Source: an uncultured Bacteroides sp.
GTDB taxonomy: Bacteria > Bacteroidota > Bacteroidia > Bacteroidales > UBA932
NCBI GenBank assembly: GCA_900543205.1
Contig: UQQM01000012.1
Coordinates: forward strand, 1-61,752
Direction: 5' to 3'
DNA length: 61,752 bases
Shown here: positions 52,834 to 61,454 of the stretch, piece after piece
Numbering within the stretch: the first letter of the stretch is position 1
Layout of the letters: every line of letters begins with the position of its first letter
Program-made: the position numbers and the translations under genes
The notes under the pieces: generated by a model
What the model was told of the DNA's origin: nothing
What the model saw: only the letters and a program-made list of their open reading frames with translations
Database searches by the model: none

Positions 52834-52917
52834 TCAGAAGATGTTGACCGTGCAGTAGACGTAGGCCGAGGACAGCAGGAGCAATGCCGTCAGTACTGAT
52901 TTTGCGGGAATTTTCAT
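52834..52917 (-). CDS. 27-residue hydrophobic peptide between DUF4954 gene and lplA
   Basis: ATG at 52917 overlaps the DUF4954 stop (ATGA) and the frame ends 2 nt before the lplA ATG. The peptide begins MKIPAKSVLTALLLLSSAYV and ends TVNIF: a short basic N-terminus followed by a single hydrophobic segment, i.e. a one-pass membrane mini-protein. The start/stop overlaps on both sides suggest it is really translated. No relative is known to me. Confidence 0.55.
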   Translation of the reverse strand: MKIPAKSVLTALLLLSSAYVYCTVNIF

Positions 52918-54869
52918 GAATCCTTGAGTTTTTCGATGAGCTCCATGTAATCTCCGGCGCTCTTCTTCAGGCGTGCCAGGGATGCGTCGTCTTCGAGCGT
53001 GCCGAAGACGGCGGCCGTCTCTTCGAGGCTGCGGCAGGTGGCGGCCCTGAACGGGTTGGCGAAGTCCTTGGCCCGGCTCTGTTCAGCCCTTTCGCATATC
53101 AGCTTCAGGATATGCCGCTCTTTGTCAAGCAAGTCCGCGACTGCGGCCTTGTTGCCGGGATTGAGCCCGAGCAGCCCGAAGGCGTGCTCCAGCTTGTGCT
53201 TAGGGTATTCTTCCCAGAGTCCGTCCAGGCGCCGGTGTATGTCTTCCCAGCTGTCCAGCCGGCCTTCGCGGATGTCCTTGCGCAGAGTCTCCGCATCGGC
53301 TTCCCTGAGCGGCTGTCCTCCGAAATTGACCCATTTCCCGCTCCCGGCTCCGGCTGAGGGAGGCAGTTCTCCGCCGACTGCCCTGCGCCAGTCAAGCAGG
53401 CATTTCGCGGCATAGTGGATCAGCATCTGCCCGTAGGCTTCGTGCGCCCTGTCCGCCTTGAGTATGGCTACGGGATGACCGCTTTTCTCCAGGCCCTCGC
53501 CGCGAAGCACGATTTCCTGCGGAAAGGTATCTCCTGGCTTCCAGCCGCAATGCTTCTCCGCCCAGGTTTCGAGCAGCCGGCGCGCATCAGCCGCCTCCTG
53601 CATGCTGTCTGGGGCGAAGGTGTCGAATTCTATATGCTGGCTCCTGTCCTTCCGGCGGTCGCGGCTATGGTATTTCGAGTTGTTGCGGGCGAGCGCATAC
53701 ATGTTGTAGAGCCATGCGAACGCCGGTATTATCTCCAGCCGTCCTTCATGTTCGTTGTTGGAGACGAGGCTGAACGGGAGCTTTATCGAAAGCTCCGCAG
53801 GATATGCGCCCTTGGCCAGCATGGTGTAGCTTGCGAATACGGAGGAATGCTTCAGCGACACGCAGAGCCCGGGCCAGAAGCCGCGTCCCGCCTTGATTTC
53901 GCCGTCGGCTGTCCTGCCGTTGTGATTCGACCCCACCGTCGCTCCTGCTGCGACGTTGCTCTGTCCGCCGATGCAGGCGGCTATCAGGAAAGAGTTGTTG
54001 TGGTGCTGCTCGTGGGCCGGGAAGACGAGGTTGCATACCATTTCGCAGCAGGAGGCGGTGCTGTTGTCGCCGAGCACGGAGTTGAAGAAGCGCACTCCTC
54101 CGGAGAGGGTGCAGTTGACTCCTGTCGCGAAATTTTCGGCGATGCAGCCTCCGCCAATGCGGTTTCCGGCTCCGATGACGCCGTTGCGGAGCACGCAGTT
54201 CCCGTCGATGCGCACGGGTTCCTCCCGGGTCGAGCATACGCAGACGGTGTCGATGCTTACCGCGCAGCTTATGGTGCATGCCGGGCCGCAGCGGAGCCTT
54301 TCTATGCGCTGGACGTTCGCGATTGCGCAGCCCTCCTCTATCAGAGGCACGAGCTTCACCGCCCTGGAGAATGACCGCAGCCTGCTTTGCATTCCGGAGT
54401 CTTCGGGATAGCCGGCCATCAGCCAGGCGTCGGAGCAGCGCATTCCGGGGAAGGCGTACACCCTGCGCGAACCGTTCTCGTTCATGACCTCTATCTCCGG
54501 GGCGCCGAATTCCTCTTCGGAGCACAGCTGCCCGATATTGAACAGCAGGCACCCGCTCCGGATATCGTAGCCGGAAAGATAGCGGACATCATGAATGGCG
54601 CAGGAGTCGCCGACTGTGCAGGCATGGATGCGCGAATTGCTGATGCCGACAGGCAGCTTCAAGCCTTCCGCCTCTCTTGTGCCTTCCGTCCTGAGGCCGA
54701 TGCGGCAGTCTCCCGAGAAATGGCTCCGGGTCACCAGTCCGGGCATGAAGCCGTAGCATACCGTCACCCGGCTCCAGTCGGAAGAGGTGTTTCCTCCTTC
54801 AATCAGACAGCGGAGCTCCTCCTCCGTCAGTTTTCTCCAGTTTTCTGCGGGACAGTCCATTATCTCCAT
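52914..54869 (-). CDS. DUF4954 protein (left-handed beta-helix)
   Basis: 651 aa. The N-terminal ~400 residues contain hexapeptide-like repeats typical of a left-handed beta-helix (CVLRNGVIGAGNRIGGGCIA; NCTLSGGVRFFNSVLGDNST), resembling sugar acyl/nucleotidyl transferases, then the conserved HEQHHNNSFLIAACIGGQSN and GRGFWPGLCVSLKHSS. The C-terminus is helical. It is a Bacteroidetes-specific family of unknown function; a sugar-nucleotide role is an inference. ATG 54869 or, three codons later, 54860 could be the start. Confidence 0.88.
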   Translation of the reverse strand: MEIMDCPAENWRKLTEEELRCLIEGGNTSSDWSRVTVCYGFMPGLVTRSHFSGDCRIGLRTEGTREAEGLKLPVGISNSRIHACTVGDSCAIHDVRYLSGYDIRSGCLLFNIGQLCSEEEFGAPEIEVMNENGSRRVYAFPGMRCSDAWLMAGYPEDSGMQSRLRSFSRAVKLVPLIEEGCAIANVQRIERLRCGPACTISCAVSIDTVCVCSTREEPVRIDGNCVLRNGVIGAGNRIGGGCIAENFATGVNCTLSGGVRFFNSVLGDNSTASCCEMVCNLVFPAHEQHHNNSFLIAACIGGQSNVAAGATVGSNHNGRTADGEIKAGRGFWPGLCVSLKHSSVFASYTMLAKGAYPAELSIKLPFSLVSNNEHEGRLEIIPAFAWLYNMYALARNNSKYHSRDRRKDRSQHIEFDTFAPDSMQEAADARRLLETWAEKHCGWKPGDTFPQEIVLRGEGLEKSGHPVAILKADRAHEAYGQMLIHYAAKCLLDWRRAVGGELPPSAGAGSGKWVNFGGQPLREADAETLRKDIREGRLDSWEDIHRRLDGLWEEYPKHKLEHAFGLLGLNPGNKAAVADLLDKERHILKLICERAEQSRAKDFANPFRAATCRSLEETAAVFGTLEDDASLARLKKSAGDYMELIEKLKDS

Positions 54870-54905
54870 TGTTCGTTCGTCTGCGGCCTCCTGTTGCCGT
54901 CAGAA

Positions 54906-54913
54906 CAAAAATA
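54906..54913 (-). promoter_or_regulatory. -7 box of the DUF4954/peptide/lplA operon
   Basis: TATTTTTG on the minus strand, 36 nt before ATG 54869. The leader contains AGGAGG, unusual for this genome, but about 20 nt from the start. Confidence 0.6.
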
Positions 54914-54940
54914 AGTAAATAATTCGGCAAATAACAAATT

Positions 54941-54965
54941 ACGACCCGATATCACATCGGGTCGT
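54941..54965. terminator. Second hairpin downstream of the cyclophilin gene
   Basis: ACGACCCGAT and ATCGGGTCGT form a perfect 10-bp stem with a 5-nt loop; on the minus strand it is followed by the T-rich AATTTGTTATTT. It lies just upstream of the DUF4954 promoter. Confidence 0.55.
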
Positions 54966-54997
54966 AACGGCAATTCTAACCTAAAATTAAACCTATG

Positions 54998-55040
54998 AAA
55001 AAACTATTCGGTGGAATTTTATTGCAAATTCCATACCGAA
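54998..55040 (-). terminator. Terminator of the cyclophilin gene
   Basis: Stem TTCGGT+GGAATTT (55007-55019) with AAATTCC+ACCGAA (55026-55040), bulged AT, followed by TAGTTTTTTC on the minus strand. It begins 3 bp after the stop codon. Confidence 0.75.
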
Positions 55041-55042
55041 AA

Positions 55043-55732
55043 CTAGTTTTCTTCGTCCAGTTTTATCGTGATTATCTTCACGTCCTGGAGGGGGCAGTTG
55101 CGTCCGTCGGTCGCGACAGCAGCGATTGCGTCAATCACGTCGAAGCCTTCTACGGTCTCGCCGAATACGGTGTAGTCGCCGTCAAGGGCAGCGCATGCGG
55201 CCTCGTCCTGAACGATGTAGAACTGGGAACCGGATGATTCCTTGAGGGGGTTGGCCGCATCGCCGCGCCGGGCGGCTGCAAGGGCTCCCTTCTTGTGCCT
55301 GTATTCAGGCACGAACTCGGCGGGAATCGTGTAGTCGGGGCCCCCGGTGCCGAACCTGCTCTTGTTCGCGGGGTCTTTTGTCAGAGGATCGCCGGCCTGG
55401 ATCATGAATCCGTTGATTACCCTGTGGAACAGGAGTCCGTCGTAGTAGTTCTCAAGCGCGAGCTTCGCGAAGTTCTCGCGGTGCTTGGGCGTGCCCGAAT
55501 AGAGTTTCACCTTGATCACGCCCATGCTGGTGATGATGTCGAATACCGGTTCTTCCGGCAGGGTTGCGATTTTTTCCATGGTTCTTTTTGTCTGTTCTAC
55601 GGCCGCTATTGAATCTGCGGCGGCCTGTTCCGCAGCTTTCTGCGCCTCTTCCTGCGCCTTCCTGCCGCCGCAGCTGCATACCATTGCGGCGGCTCCGATG
55701 AAGCAGAGGCTGAATGTGATGAATTTCCTCAT
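55043..55732 (-). CDS. Cyclophilin-type peptidyl-prolyl isomerase lipoprotein
   Basis: 229 aa from ATG 55732, with a lipoprotein signal (MRKFITFSLCFIGAAAMVCSCG). A charged linker (AQEEAQKAAEQAAADSIAA) leads to the cyclophilin fold: IKVKLYSGTPKHRENFAKLA, YDGLLFHRVINGFMIQAGDP, ALAAARRGD and SGSQFYIVQ. It likely helps folding of exported proteins in the periplasm. Located 2 nt after the flippase gene. Confidence 0.93.
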   Translation of the reverse strand: MRKFITFSLCFIGAAAMVCSCGGRKAQEEAQKAAEQAAADSIAAVEQTKRTMEKIATLPEEPVFDIITSMGVIKVKLYSGTPKHRENFAKLALENYYDGLLFHRVINGFMIQAGDPLTKDPANKSRFGTGGPDYTIPAEFVPEYRHKKGALAAARRGDAANPLKESSGSQFYIVQDEAACAALDGDYTVFGETVEGFDVIDAIAAVATDGRNCPLQDVKIITIKLDEEN

Positions 55733-55734
55733 TG

Positions 55735-57195
55735 TTATTTGTGTTTGAAGATTATGTTTCTGGCGACAGGCAGGCAGTAGGCTGCGAGCAGCACCGTGTT
55801 TATTGCGAGCGTGGCGGCTGTCGGGAGCTCCCTGCCGATGATTTCGGGCAGGAAGATCGAGAGATTGAGCAGGGCCAGCGCAAGCCCCGTGTAGGGCAAT
55901 ATGGTTTTCCAGTCGTAGGGCACGGGGTAGCGCTTGCGGCCGAGCAGGAAACTCAGCAGCATGGCCGTGCCGTAGCCGGCGAAACCGCCCCAGGCGCAGG
56001 CCCGGTACCCGATTTCCGGCACGAACACTATGTTGACGGCTATCATCACCGCCGCTCCTGCAGCGCTGATTATGGCGCCCCACCAGGTCTGGTCCGACAG
56101 CTTGTACCAGAACGACAGGTTGAAGTATACGCCCATGAAGATTTCCGCCATCATGACTATGGGGACGACTCCCAGCCCCGACCAATAGCCCTCTCCGACC
56201 AGATATTTGAGCAGAGGCATGTAGAACATCACGGCGAGGAACGCCAGAAGCGAGAAGATTATGAAGTACTTCATTCCGTCGGCCAGGGTCTCCGGGCTGT
56301 TGCGGTCCTTCGTGGAGCCGAACACGATGGGTTCGTAGGCGTAGCGGAAGGCCTGTGTGAGCAGGGAGATGATCATGGCTATCTTGACGCAGGCCCCGTA
56401 GATTCCCAGCTGCCGCATGCCTTCCTCGCCGGGCATCAGCCAGGGGAAAAGCATCTTGTCGGCCACCTGGTTGAGTATTCCCACGAGGCTGAGGAGCAGC
56501 AGGGGCCAGGAATAGGAGAGCATCCTCCTGGCGAGCCCTCTGTCAAAGCCGTAGCGCATCCCCTTGAGCTCGGGGATGAAGGCGGCCATCACAGCCGAGG
56601 TGCATATCAGGTTGGCGAAGAAGATCAGGCCCACTCCGTCGTTGAAGCGGTGGAAGAGTCCCTCGCAGGCGGGAATCCTGTCCATCACCAGGAATATGAA
56701 CAGGTTCAGCAGTATGCTGGGGATAATGTAGGCGAACTTCAGCAGCATGAACTTCACCGGACGGTGCTGTTGCCTTAGCCGGCTGAACATTATGGCCTGA
56801 ATCGCATCGAACGCCGTTATCACCGCGAAGCAGAGCACATACTCGGGGTGGTCGGCATAGCCCATCGCCCCGCTCACGGGCTGCAGGAACGCTGCGACCA
56901 GGGCCACGAACACCAGCGCCACGCCTCCGACCATCCTCAGAGCGTTGCTGTAGACCATCTTTCCGTCCTCGCCTTCCTTGGAGGCGAAACGGAAAAGCGT
57001 GGTCTCCATGCCGAAGGTCAGCAGGGCCAGGAAGAAGGCCGCGTATGCGTAGAGGTTGGTGACTATGCCGTAGCCTCCGCTCTCGGCGGTGATCTTCCAG
57101 GTATAGAGCGGCACCAGCAGGTAGTTCAGGAAACGCCCCACTATGCTGCTCAGGCCGTAGATGGCCGTATCCCTAGCCAGCGATTTCAGGTTCAT
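55735..57195 (-). CDS. Polysaccharide/oligosaccharide flippase (MATE-like, Wzx type)
   Basis: 486 aa with 12-14 hydrophobic helices. The start MNLKSLARDTAIYGLSSIVG and YLLVPLYTWKITAESGGYGI are typical of the polysaccharide-transport branch of the MOP superfamily. The substrate cannot be told; no glycosyltransferases surround it, so a lipid-linked glycan made elsewhere, or a general role, is possible. The 5' end overlaps lpdA by 23 nt. Confidence 0.85.
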   Translation of the reverse strand: MNLKSLARDTAIYGLSSIVGRFLNYLLVPLYTWKITAESGGYGIVTNLYAYAAFFLALLTFGMETTLFRFASKEGEDGKMVYSNALRMVGGVALVFVALVAAFLQPVSGAMGYADHPEYVLCFAVITAFDAIQAIMFSRLRQQHRPVKFMLLKFAYIIPSILLNLFIFLVMDRIPACEGLFHRFNDGVGLIFFANLICTSAVMAAFIPELKGMRYGFDRGLARRMLSYSWPLLLLSLVGILNQVADKMLFPWLMPGEEGMRQLGIYGACVKIAMIISLLTQAFRYAYEPIVFGSTKDRNSPETLADGMKYFIIFSLLAFLAVMFYMPLLKYLVGEGYWSGLGVVPIVMMAEIFMGVYFNLSFWYKLSDQTWWGAIISAAGAAVMIAVNIVFVPEIGYRACAWGGFAGYGTAMLLSFLLGRKRYPVPYDWKTILPYTGLALALLNLSIFLPEIIGRELPTAATLAINTVLLAAYCLPVARNIIFKHK

Positions 57196-58555
57196 GGTCC
57201 AGACTTGCGCCTGCCTGCCAGGCGGTCTCCTTTATGATTTCCGATACCGTGGGGTGGGGGAACACCACCTTCCTGAGCCGGTCGGCAGTCATCCCGCTTT
57301 CGATGGCGATGCAGATTCCCTGTATGATTTCCGAGCAGGGGTTGCCCAGCATGTGGGCTCCGACGACCTTCCCGCTGTCTTTTTCGACAATCAGCTTGCA
57401 GAGGCCTTCTCCGCCGTCGTTCTCGGCCACGAAACGGCCTGAATAGGCCATGGGCAGCCTGAGGACTTCATGTCCGGGGCCGGCCTGCTCCTCTGTGAGC
57501 CCGACGCCTGCGACTTCCGGATTCGTGTAGACTATCCCGGGAATCGCGTCGTAGCGCATCCTGTCGTCTTTCCCCAGCATGTCGTTCACGGCGACTTCCG
57601 CTTCCCGGCTGGCAGTATGGGCGAGCATGGAGAAGCCGGTCACGTCGCCGGCCGCCCAGACTCCGGGCACTCCGGTCCGCATCCTGTCGTCCACCTTTAT
57701 GCCTTTCCCCGTTTCGACCCCGAGGGTTTCGAGGCCGTAGCCGTCAAGCACGGCGCGCCGTCCGACGGAGACGAGTATCCTGTCCCCGCTGACGCGGCAG
57801 ACTTCGCCTTCGGGGCTCTCGTACACTACGGTGTTCCCTTCGATTCCGGTGACCTTGCAGCCGAGGCGGAAGCTGATGCCGCGCCTGGTGTATATCTTCT
57901 GCAGCATGGCGCTGATTTCGCCGTCCATCGGCCCGAGTATCTTGGGCAGCATCTCGACCACCGTGACCTTGGTGCCCAGGGTGCTGAAGAAAGCCGCGAA
58001 CTCCATGCCTATCACGCCTCCTCCTATCACGACGAGCTCTTCGGGACGCTCTTCCAAGGCGAGAATCTCACGGTTGGTGACGATGATGTCGCCGGCTTCG
58101 GCGAGACCGGGGAATGGCGGTACGAAGGCCTCCGAACCGGTGCAGACCAGCAGCTTCCCGGCCTGGTATTCCTCCTCTCCGGCCGAGATTATGAAGCCGC
58201 CTTCTCTGCGTCCCCTGATGACCGCACTTTCCTGGACAAGCTGGACTCCGGCGTTCCTGACTGCCGCCTTCACTCCGGCCACGAGCTTCCTTACGACCTT
58301 TTCCTTGCGCTTGAGGAACTCCGCGTAGCGATAGGCCGCATCCTGGGCGTGTACGCCGTAGCGTTTCCCTTCCTGTGTGTAGTGATACAGCTTGGCGCTG
58401 TAGAGCAGGGTCTTGGTCGGGATGCAACCTTCGTTGAGGCAGACCCCTCCGAGCGCCTTCTTCTCGAACAGCACCGTCTTCAGGCCGGCGGCTCCGGCTC
58501 TTTCGGCGGCCACATATCCAGCAGGCCCGCCTCCGAGTATCGCCAAATCGAACAT
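57173..58555 (-). CDS. lpdA: Dihydrolipoyl dehydrogenase
   Basis: 460 aa. FAD site GGGPAGYVAAERAG, redox disulfide GVCLNEGCIP, NAD site VVIGGGVIGMEFAAFFSTLG, second FAD motif GVWAAGDVTGF and the active-site His in FPHPTVSEII. It reoxidises lipoamide in 2-oxoacid dehydrogenases or the glycine-cleavage system. No E1/E2 genes are nearby; lplA lies in the same direction 4 kb away. Confidence 0.94.
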   Translation of the reverse strand: MFDLAILGGGPAGYVAAERAGAAGLKTVLFEKKALGGVCLNEGCIPTKTLLYSAKLYHYTQEGKRYGVHAQDAAYRYAEFLKRKEKVVRKLVAGVKAAVRNAGVQLVQESAVIRGRREGGFIISAGEEEYQAGKLLVCTGSEAFVPPFPGLAEAGDIIVTNREILALEERPEELVVIGGGVIGMEFAAFFSTLGTKVTVVEMLPKILGPMDGEISAMLQKIYTRRGISFRLGCKVTGIEGNTVVYESPEGEVCRVSGDRILVSVGRRAVLDGYGLETLGVETGKGIKVDDRMRTGVPGVWAAGDVTGFSMLAHTASREAEVAVNDMLGKDDRMRYDAIPGIVYTNPEVAGVGLTEEQAGPGHEVLRLPMAYSGRFVAENDGGEGLCKLIVEKDSGKVVGAHMLGNPCSEIIQGICIAIESGMTADRLRKVVFPHPTVSEIIKETAWQAGASLDHEPEIAG

Positions 58556-58617
58556 TTTCCTATATGATTTTCAAACTCTCCAAGTTACTGATTTTTTCCG
58601 AACCGGCGGACTCTCCG

Positions 58618-60009
58618 CTACCATTGTCTTTCCGCCAGTCCGGGCAGGATTTCCTCCAGCGCCCGCTCCAGCTGTGCGGGGGTCTCCAGCTCCTCGGTCC
58701 AGATGTCCTGCTGGATTCCTATCATCTCCTCTCCGGAGTATATTTCCGTGAAGGCTCCGTTCGTGCTCATCGTCAGCGTGCCGCAGGTCTCCATAAGGTC
58801 CGGGTCGGTCCGTGCCAGGGCCTCGTCCCGGCATATCGCCTTCTTCCCGTCGGCCGCCAGCATGGATATGACCCTTCCGGTGAAATATCCGAGCAGCTGC
58901 TCTTCGGCACTGAGTCCGGGCTTGTCGCTGAATCCCAGTTCGGCTATCTTGCGCTGGCAGGCGGCGCATTTCTCCCATTCCTCGGGGTGGCAGTCATATC
59001 CGCCGATATGGACATATTCGGACGGGAACAGCGCCGCGACCTCCGAGAGGACGGTTTCCAGGAAGACGTAGCTCTCCTCCTTTCCGGCGCATACGGGCTG
59101 GGTGCTCACGCTCCAGTCGGTCGATGTCCTGTACGGGCCTCCGCTGCAACCCGTTTCCGGATAGGCTGAGAGCGCGGCCATGAAATGGCCCGGCATGGTT
59201 ATTTCCGGAATCACGATTATTCCCCTGTCTGCGGCATATCTGACGATTTCGAGTATGTCTGCCCTGGAGTAGCAGCCTCCGTAGCGTATATGGTCGCTGG
59301 TTCCGGGTTCCCCGGATATGGCCGTGCCTTCCCTCCAGCTTGCCATGCTGCCCAGGAGAGGGAGGGCTTCCACCTCCATCCTCCATCCCTGGTCGTCCGT
59401 AAGGTGCCAGTGGAAGCGGTTCAGCTTGAATTTCTCCATCATGTCGAGGCAGCGCTTGATTTCATCGGTGCTCCAGAAATGACGGGAGCAGTCGAGCATG
59501 AGCCCCCGGTATTCCGATTCCGGCCGGTCGCTGATGGTGCAGCAGGGGAGAGTCCATCTGGCGCCTTCTTCCGCCTCCCCTCCGGACAGGCTTCCGGGGA
59601 GCAGCTGCCTGAGGGTCTGTATGGCATGTATGAAACCTTCGGGGCCGGAGGCGTAGATGACGCCCGTCCTGCTTTCAGTCTCTATCCGGTATTCTTCCGG
59701 CGCGAGGCTGCGGTCCAGAAGGAAGATGAGCCCTTTCGCGCTGCCTCCCGCGACACTGGCGTCTATGCCCACGGGTGAGGATACCGGACAGGTCTTCCCG
59801 CATGCGAGAGAGAGGTCGGCGGCGAAGCGCGATACGGCCTTCACCGAGGTCGAGTCCATGCGCGGGTCGCATTTGAGGGATATGCCGGCAAGGCGGAGGC
59901 TGCCTCTGGACAGCGTGACGGAGTCCGGACGAGGAACGATATTGTCAGGGTTTGCAGCGGCGGCTGAAATGCAGCCGGAAATCAGTGCGAGAATGAGCAG
60001 ACGTTTCAT
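58618..60009 (-). CDS. GH20-family protein with altered active site
   Basis: 463 aa from ATG 60009 with a signal peptide (MKRLLILALISGCISAAAAN). An N-terminal GH20b-like domain is followed by the beta-hexosaminidase barrel: EYRGLMLDCSRHFW, NRFHWHLTDDQGWR (198-210), IPEITMPGHFMAALSAYP. Where active enzymes have HIGGDE, this protein has HIGGYD (334-339), so the catalytic Asp-Glu pair is lost. The substrate loops around the usual GWDE and SWRG motifs are also changed (CRDE, ETCGT) and about 50 residues are missing. The chain stops right after LAERQW, where relatives continue for ~80 residues. It is likely non-hydrolytic or decaying. Confidence 0.85.
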   Translation of the reverse strand: MKRLLILALISGCISAAAANPDNIVPRPDSVTLSRGSLRLAGISLKCDPRMDSTSVKAVSRFAADLSLACGKTCPVSSPVGIDASVAGGSAKGLIFLLDRSLAPEEYRIETESRTGVIYASGPEGFIHAIQTLRQLLPGSLSGGEAEEGARWTLPCCTISDRPESEYRGLMLDCSRHFWSTDEIKRCLDMMEKFKLNRFHWHLTDDQGWRMEVEALPLLGSMASWREGTAISGEPGTSDHIRYGGCYSRADILEIVRYAADRGIIVIPEITMPGHFMAALSAYPETGCSGGPYRTSTDWSVSTQPVCAGKEESYVFLETVLSEVAALFPSEYVHIGGYDCHPEEWEKCAACQRKIAELGFSDKPGLSAEEQLLGYFTGRVISMLAADGKKAICRDEALARTDPDLMETCGTLTMSTNGAFTEIYSGEEMIGIQQDIWTEELETPAQLERALEEILPGLAERQW

Positions 60010-60020
60010 CGGTTCGGGTT

Positions 60021-60617
60021 TCAATATAGCAGCAGCCCTGCGGCGGCTGAAATCAGTATCAGGGCTATAGGCCCCACTTTCTTGAAATATGACAGCAGGA
60101 AGGCGGCGATGAAGAGCAGCCAGGCCTTCCAGTCGGGGAAATTGTCGGTCAGAATCCTGGCGGCGGGGCCGGGTCCGCCGAAGTTGAAGTCCACTATCAG
60201 CACGAGGGCTGCGGCTCCTATCAGTCCGGCGACGGAAGGCTTGAGCACGGTCATCGTGGCTGTGAATGCCGGAGCTTCATGGAAGCGGGTGAAGAGCTTC
60301 ATTATGAAGAAGAAGACTATGAATGACGGCAATACGACCGCGAGTGTGGCCGCGAACGAGCCCAGGATTCCGGCCGCCATGCCGTAGCCGGAGCTGTGGA
60401 AGACCTCGAAGCCGACGTAGGTCGCGCAGTTTATGCCTATCGGGCCCGGAGTGGTCTGCGAAATCGCCACTATGTCGGTGAAGGCCCCTTCGCTGAGCCA
60501 GCCGTGTATGCTTACGACCTGGGCCTGTATGAGCGACAGCATGGCCCCGCCGCCGCCGAAATTGAACAGCCCTATCACGAAGAAGGTCGAGAATATCTGC
60601 CAGAACAACAACAGCAT
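60021..60617 (-). CDS. chrA: Chromate transporter, single-domain subunit
   Basis: 198 aa from ATG 60617. CHR-family domain with FNFGGGGAMLSLIQAQVVS, ISQTTPGPIGINCATYVGF and about six membrane helices. Short-chain CHR proteins work as pairs; its ATG overlaps the stop of the second half (TGATG). Such pairs in gut Bacteroidales may transport other anions; chromate itself is not proven. Confidence 0.9.
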   Translation of the reverse strand: MLLLFWQIFSTFFVIGLFNFGGGGAMLSLIQAQVVSIHGWLSEGAFTDIVAISQTTPGPIGINCATYVGFEVFHSSGYGMAAGILGSFAATLAVVLPSFIVFFFIMKLFTRFHEAPAFTATMTVLKPSVAGLIGAAALVLIVDFNFGGPGPAARILTDNFPDWKAWLLFIAAFLLSYFKKVGPIALILISAAAGLLLY

Positions 60618-61159
60618 CAGCGTTTCTGCTTTATGGAGGTTATGCCGGCGGCACAGACTATTATTGTGATGATAATCCAGATGGGGGAGACCTTCAGGAA
60701 GGCTACCAGCCCGAGTGTGACTAAAGCTATGAGCCAGGTCCACCAGCTGGTGCAGCCCTTCTTCGCCATGTCGACGGCGGGAACGAGTATCAGTGCGACG
60801 GCAACGGGCCTTATGCCCTGGAAAATGCGCCTGACAATCTCGTTGTCCTTGAAATTGGTGAAGAACATCGCAATCAGCAGGATAATCAGGAAGGAGGGGA
60901 GCACCGCCCCTACGGTGGCCACTATGCTTCCTTTCAGGCCGTGTACCTTGTATCCGGCATAGATGGCCATGTTGACTGCCAGCAGCCCGGGTGCGCTTTG
61001 CGCCAGCACCACTATGTCATCGAGGTCGTTCCCTCCTATCCATCCGCGCTTGCTCAGCTCCCTCTCTATTACGGGAATCATCGCATAGCCGCCTCCGATT
61101 GTGAAGGTGCCGATTTTTGCGAATACCAGGAACAGTTGCCAGTAAGAAAATCCAACCAT
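60617..61159 (-). CDS. chrA: Chromate transporter, single-domain partner subunit
   Basis: 180 aa from ATG 61159 (MVGFSYWQLFLVFAKIGTFT). CHR motifs: TIGGGYAMIPVIERELSKRG and LAQSAPGLLAVNMAIYAGY. The -7 box ends 4 nt before the ATG. A longer frame upstream runs through the tandem repeats and is rejected. Confidence 0.9.
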   Translation of the reverse strand: MVGFSYWQLFLVFAKIGTFTIGGGYAMIPVIERELSKRGWIGGNDLDDIVVLAQSAPGLLAVNMAIYAGYKVHGLKGSIVATVGAVLPSFLIILLIAMFFTNFKDNEIVRRIFQGIRPVAVALILVPAVDMAKKGCTSWWTWLIALVTLGLVAFLKVSPIWIIITIIVCAAGITSIKQKR

Positions 61160-61163
61160 GATG

Positions 61164-61171
61164 CAAATATA
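61164..61171 (-). promoter_or_regulatory. -7 box of the chromate transporter pair
   Basis: TATATTTG on the minus strand, 4 nt (CATC) before the ATG. Confidence 0.65.
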
Positions 61172-61328
61172 CGCAGAAGCCGAGCGCAATGCAAGCTCGT
61201 TTGCAATTGCCGAGGCGCAGCCGTATAAATGGCGCGGCAGCGGCAAATTACGCAGAAGCCGAGCGCAATGCAAGCTTGCTTGCAATTGCCGAGGCGCAGC
61301 CGTATAAATGGCGCGACAGCGGCAAATA
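61171..61328. repeat. 79-bp tandem repeat, two copies
   Basis: Units 61171-61249 and 61250-61328 differ at only a few bases. Each contains the palindromic core GCAATGCAAGC...GCTTGCAATTGC. The unit ends in GGCAAATW, which on the minus strand recreates a TAnnTTTG-like box; a full TATATTTG lies at 61323-61330. It looks like a REP-type element that carries or captured a promoter. Confidence 0.8.
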
Positions 61329-61333
61329 TACGG

Positions 61334-61365
61334 AAAAAGGCACCTGCGATGAAATCGCGGATGCC
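61334..61365 (-). terminator. Terminator after tRNA-Ala
   Basis: On the minus strand GGCATCCGCGA pairs with TCGCAGGTGCC (61339-61349 with 61355-61365 on plus; one mismatch, one wobble), followed by five T. It ends the 16S-tRNA-Ile-tRNA-Ala transcript before any 23S gene. Confidence 0.75.
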
Positions 61366-61373
61366 TTTTCTTG

Positions 61374-61446
61374 TGGAGATAAAGAGATTCGAACTCTTGA
61401 CCCCCTGCTTGCAAAGCAGGTGCTCTACCAACTGAGCTATACCCCC
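61374..61446 (-). tRNA. tRNA-Ala (UGC)
   Basis: 73 nt. Acceptor GGGGGTA/TATCTCC with G-T wobbles, D-arm AGCTCAGTTGGTAGAGC, anticodon TGC in CTGCTTTGCAAGCAG, T-arm AGAGTTCGAATCTCT, discriminator A. Typical rRNA-spacer tRNA. Confidence 0.95.
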
Positions 61447-61454
61447 GAATGATG

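Noticed and set aside
54995..55237. Plus-strand frame starting MKKLFGGILL after a SusC-like AT-rich leader
   Set aside because: Most of it is antisense to the cyclophilin gene, and its first part is the hairpin and T-run of that gene's terminator.
58980..59020. Frameshift as cause of the changed GH20 active site
   Set aside because: The frame is open and homologous on both sides of HIGGYD, so substitutions, not a frameshift, explain it.
61171..61328. CRISPR array
   Set aside because: Only two 79-bp units without spacer structure and no cas genes in the window.
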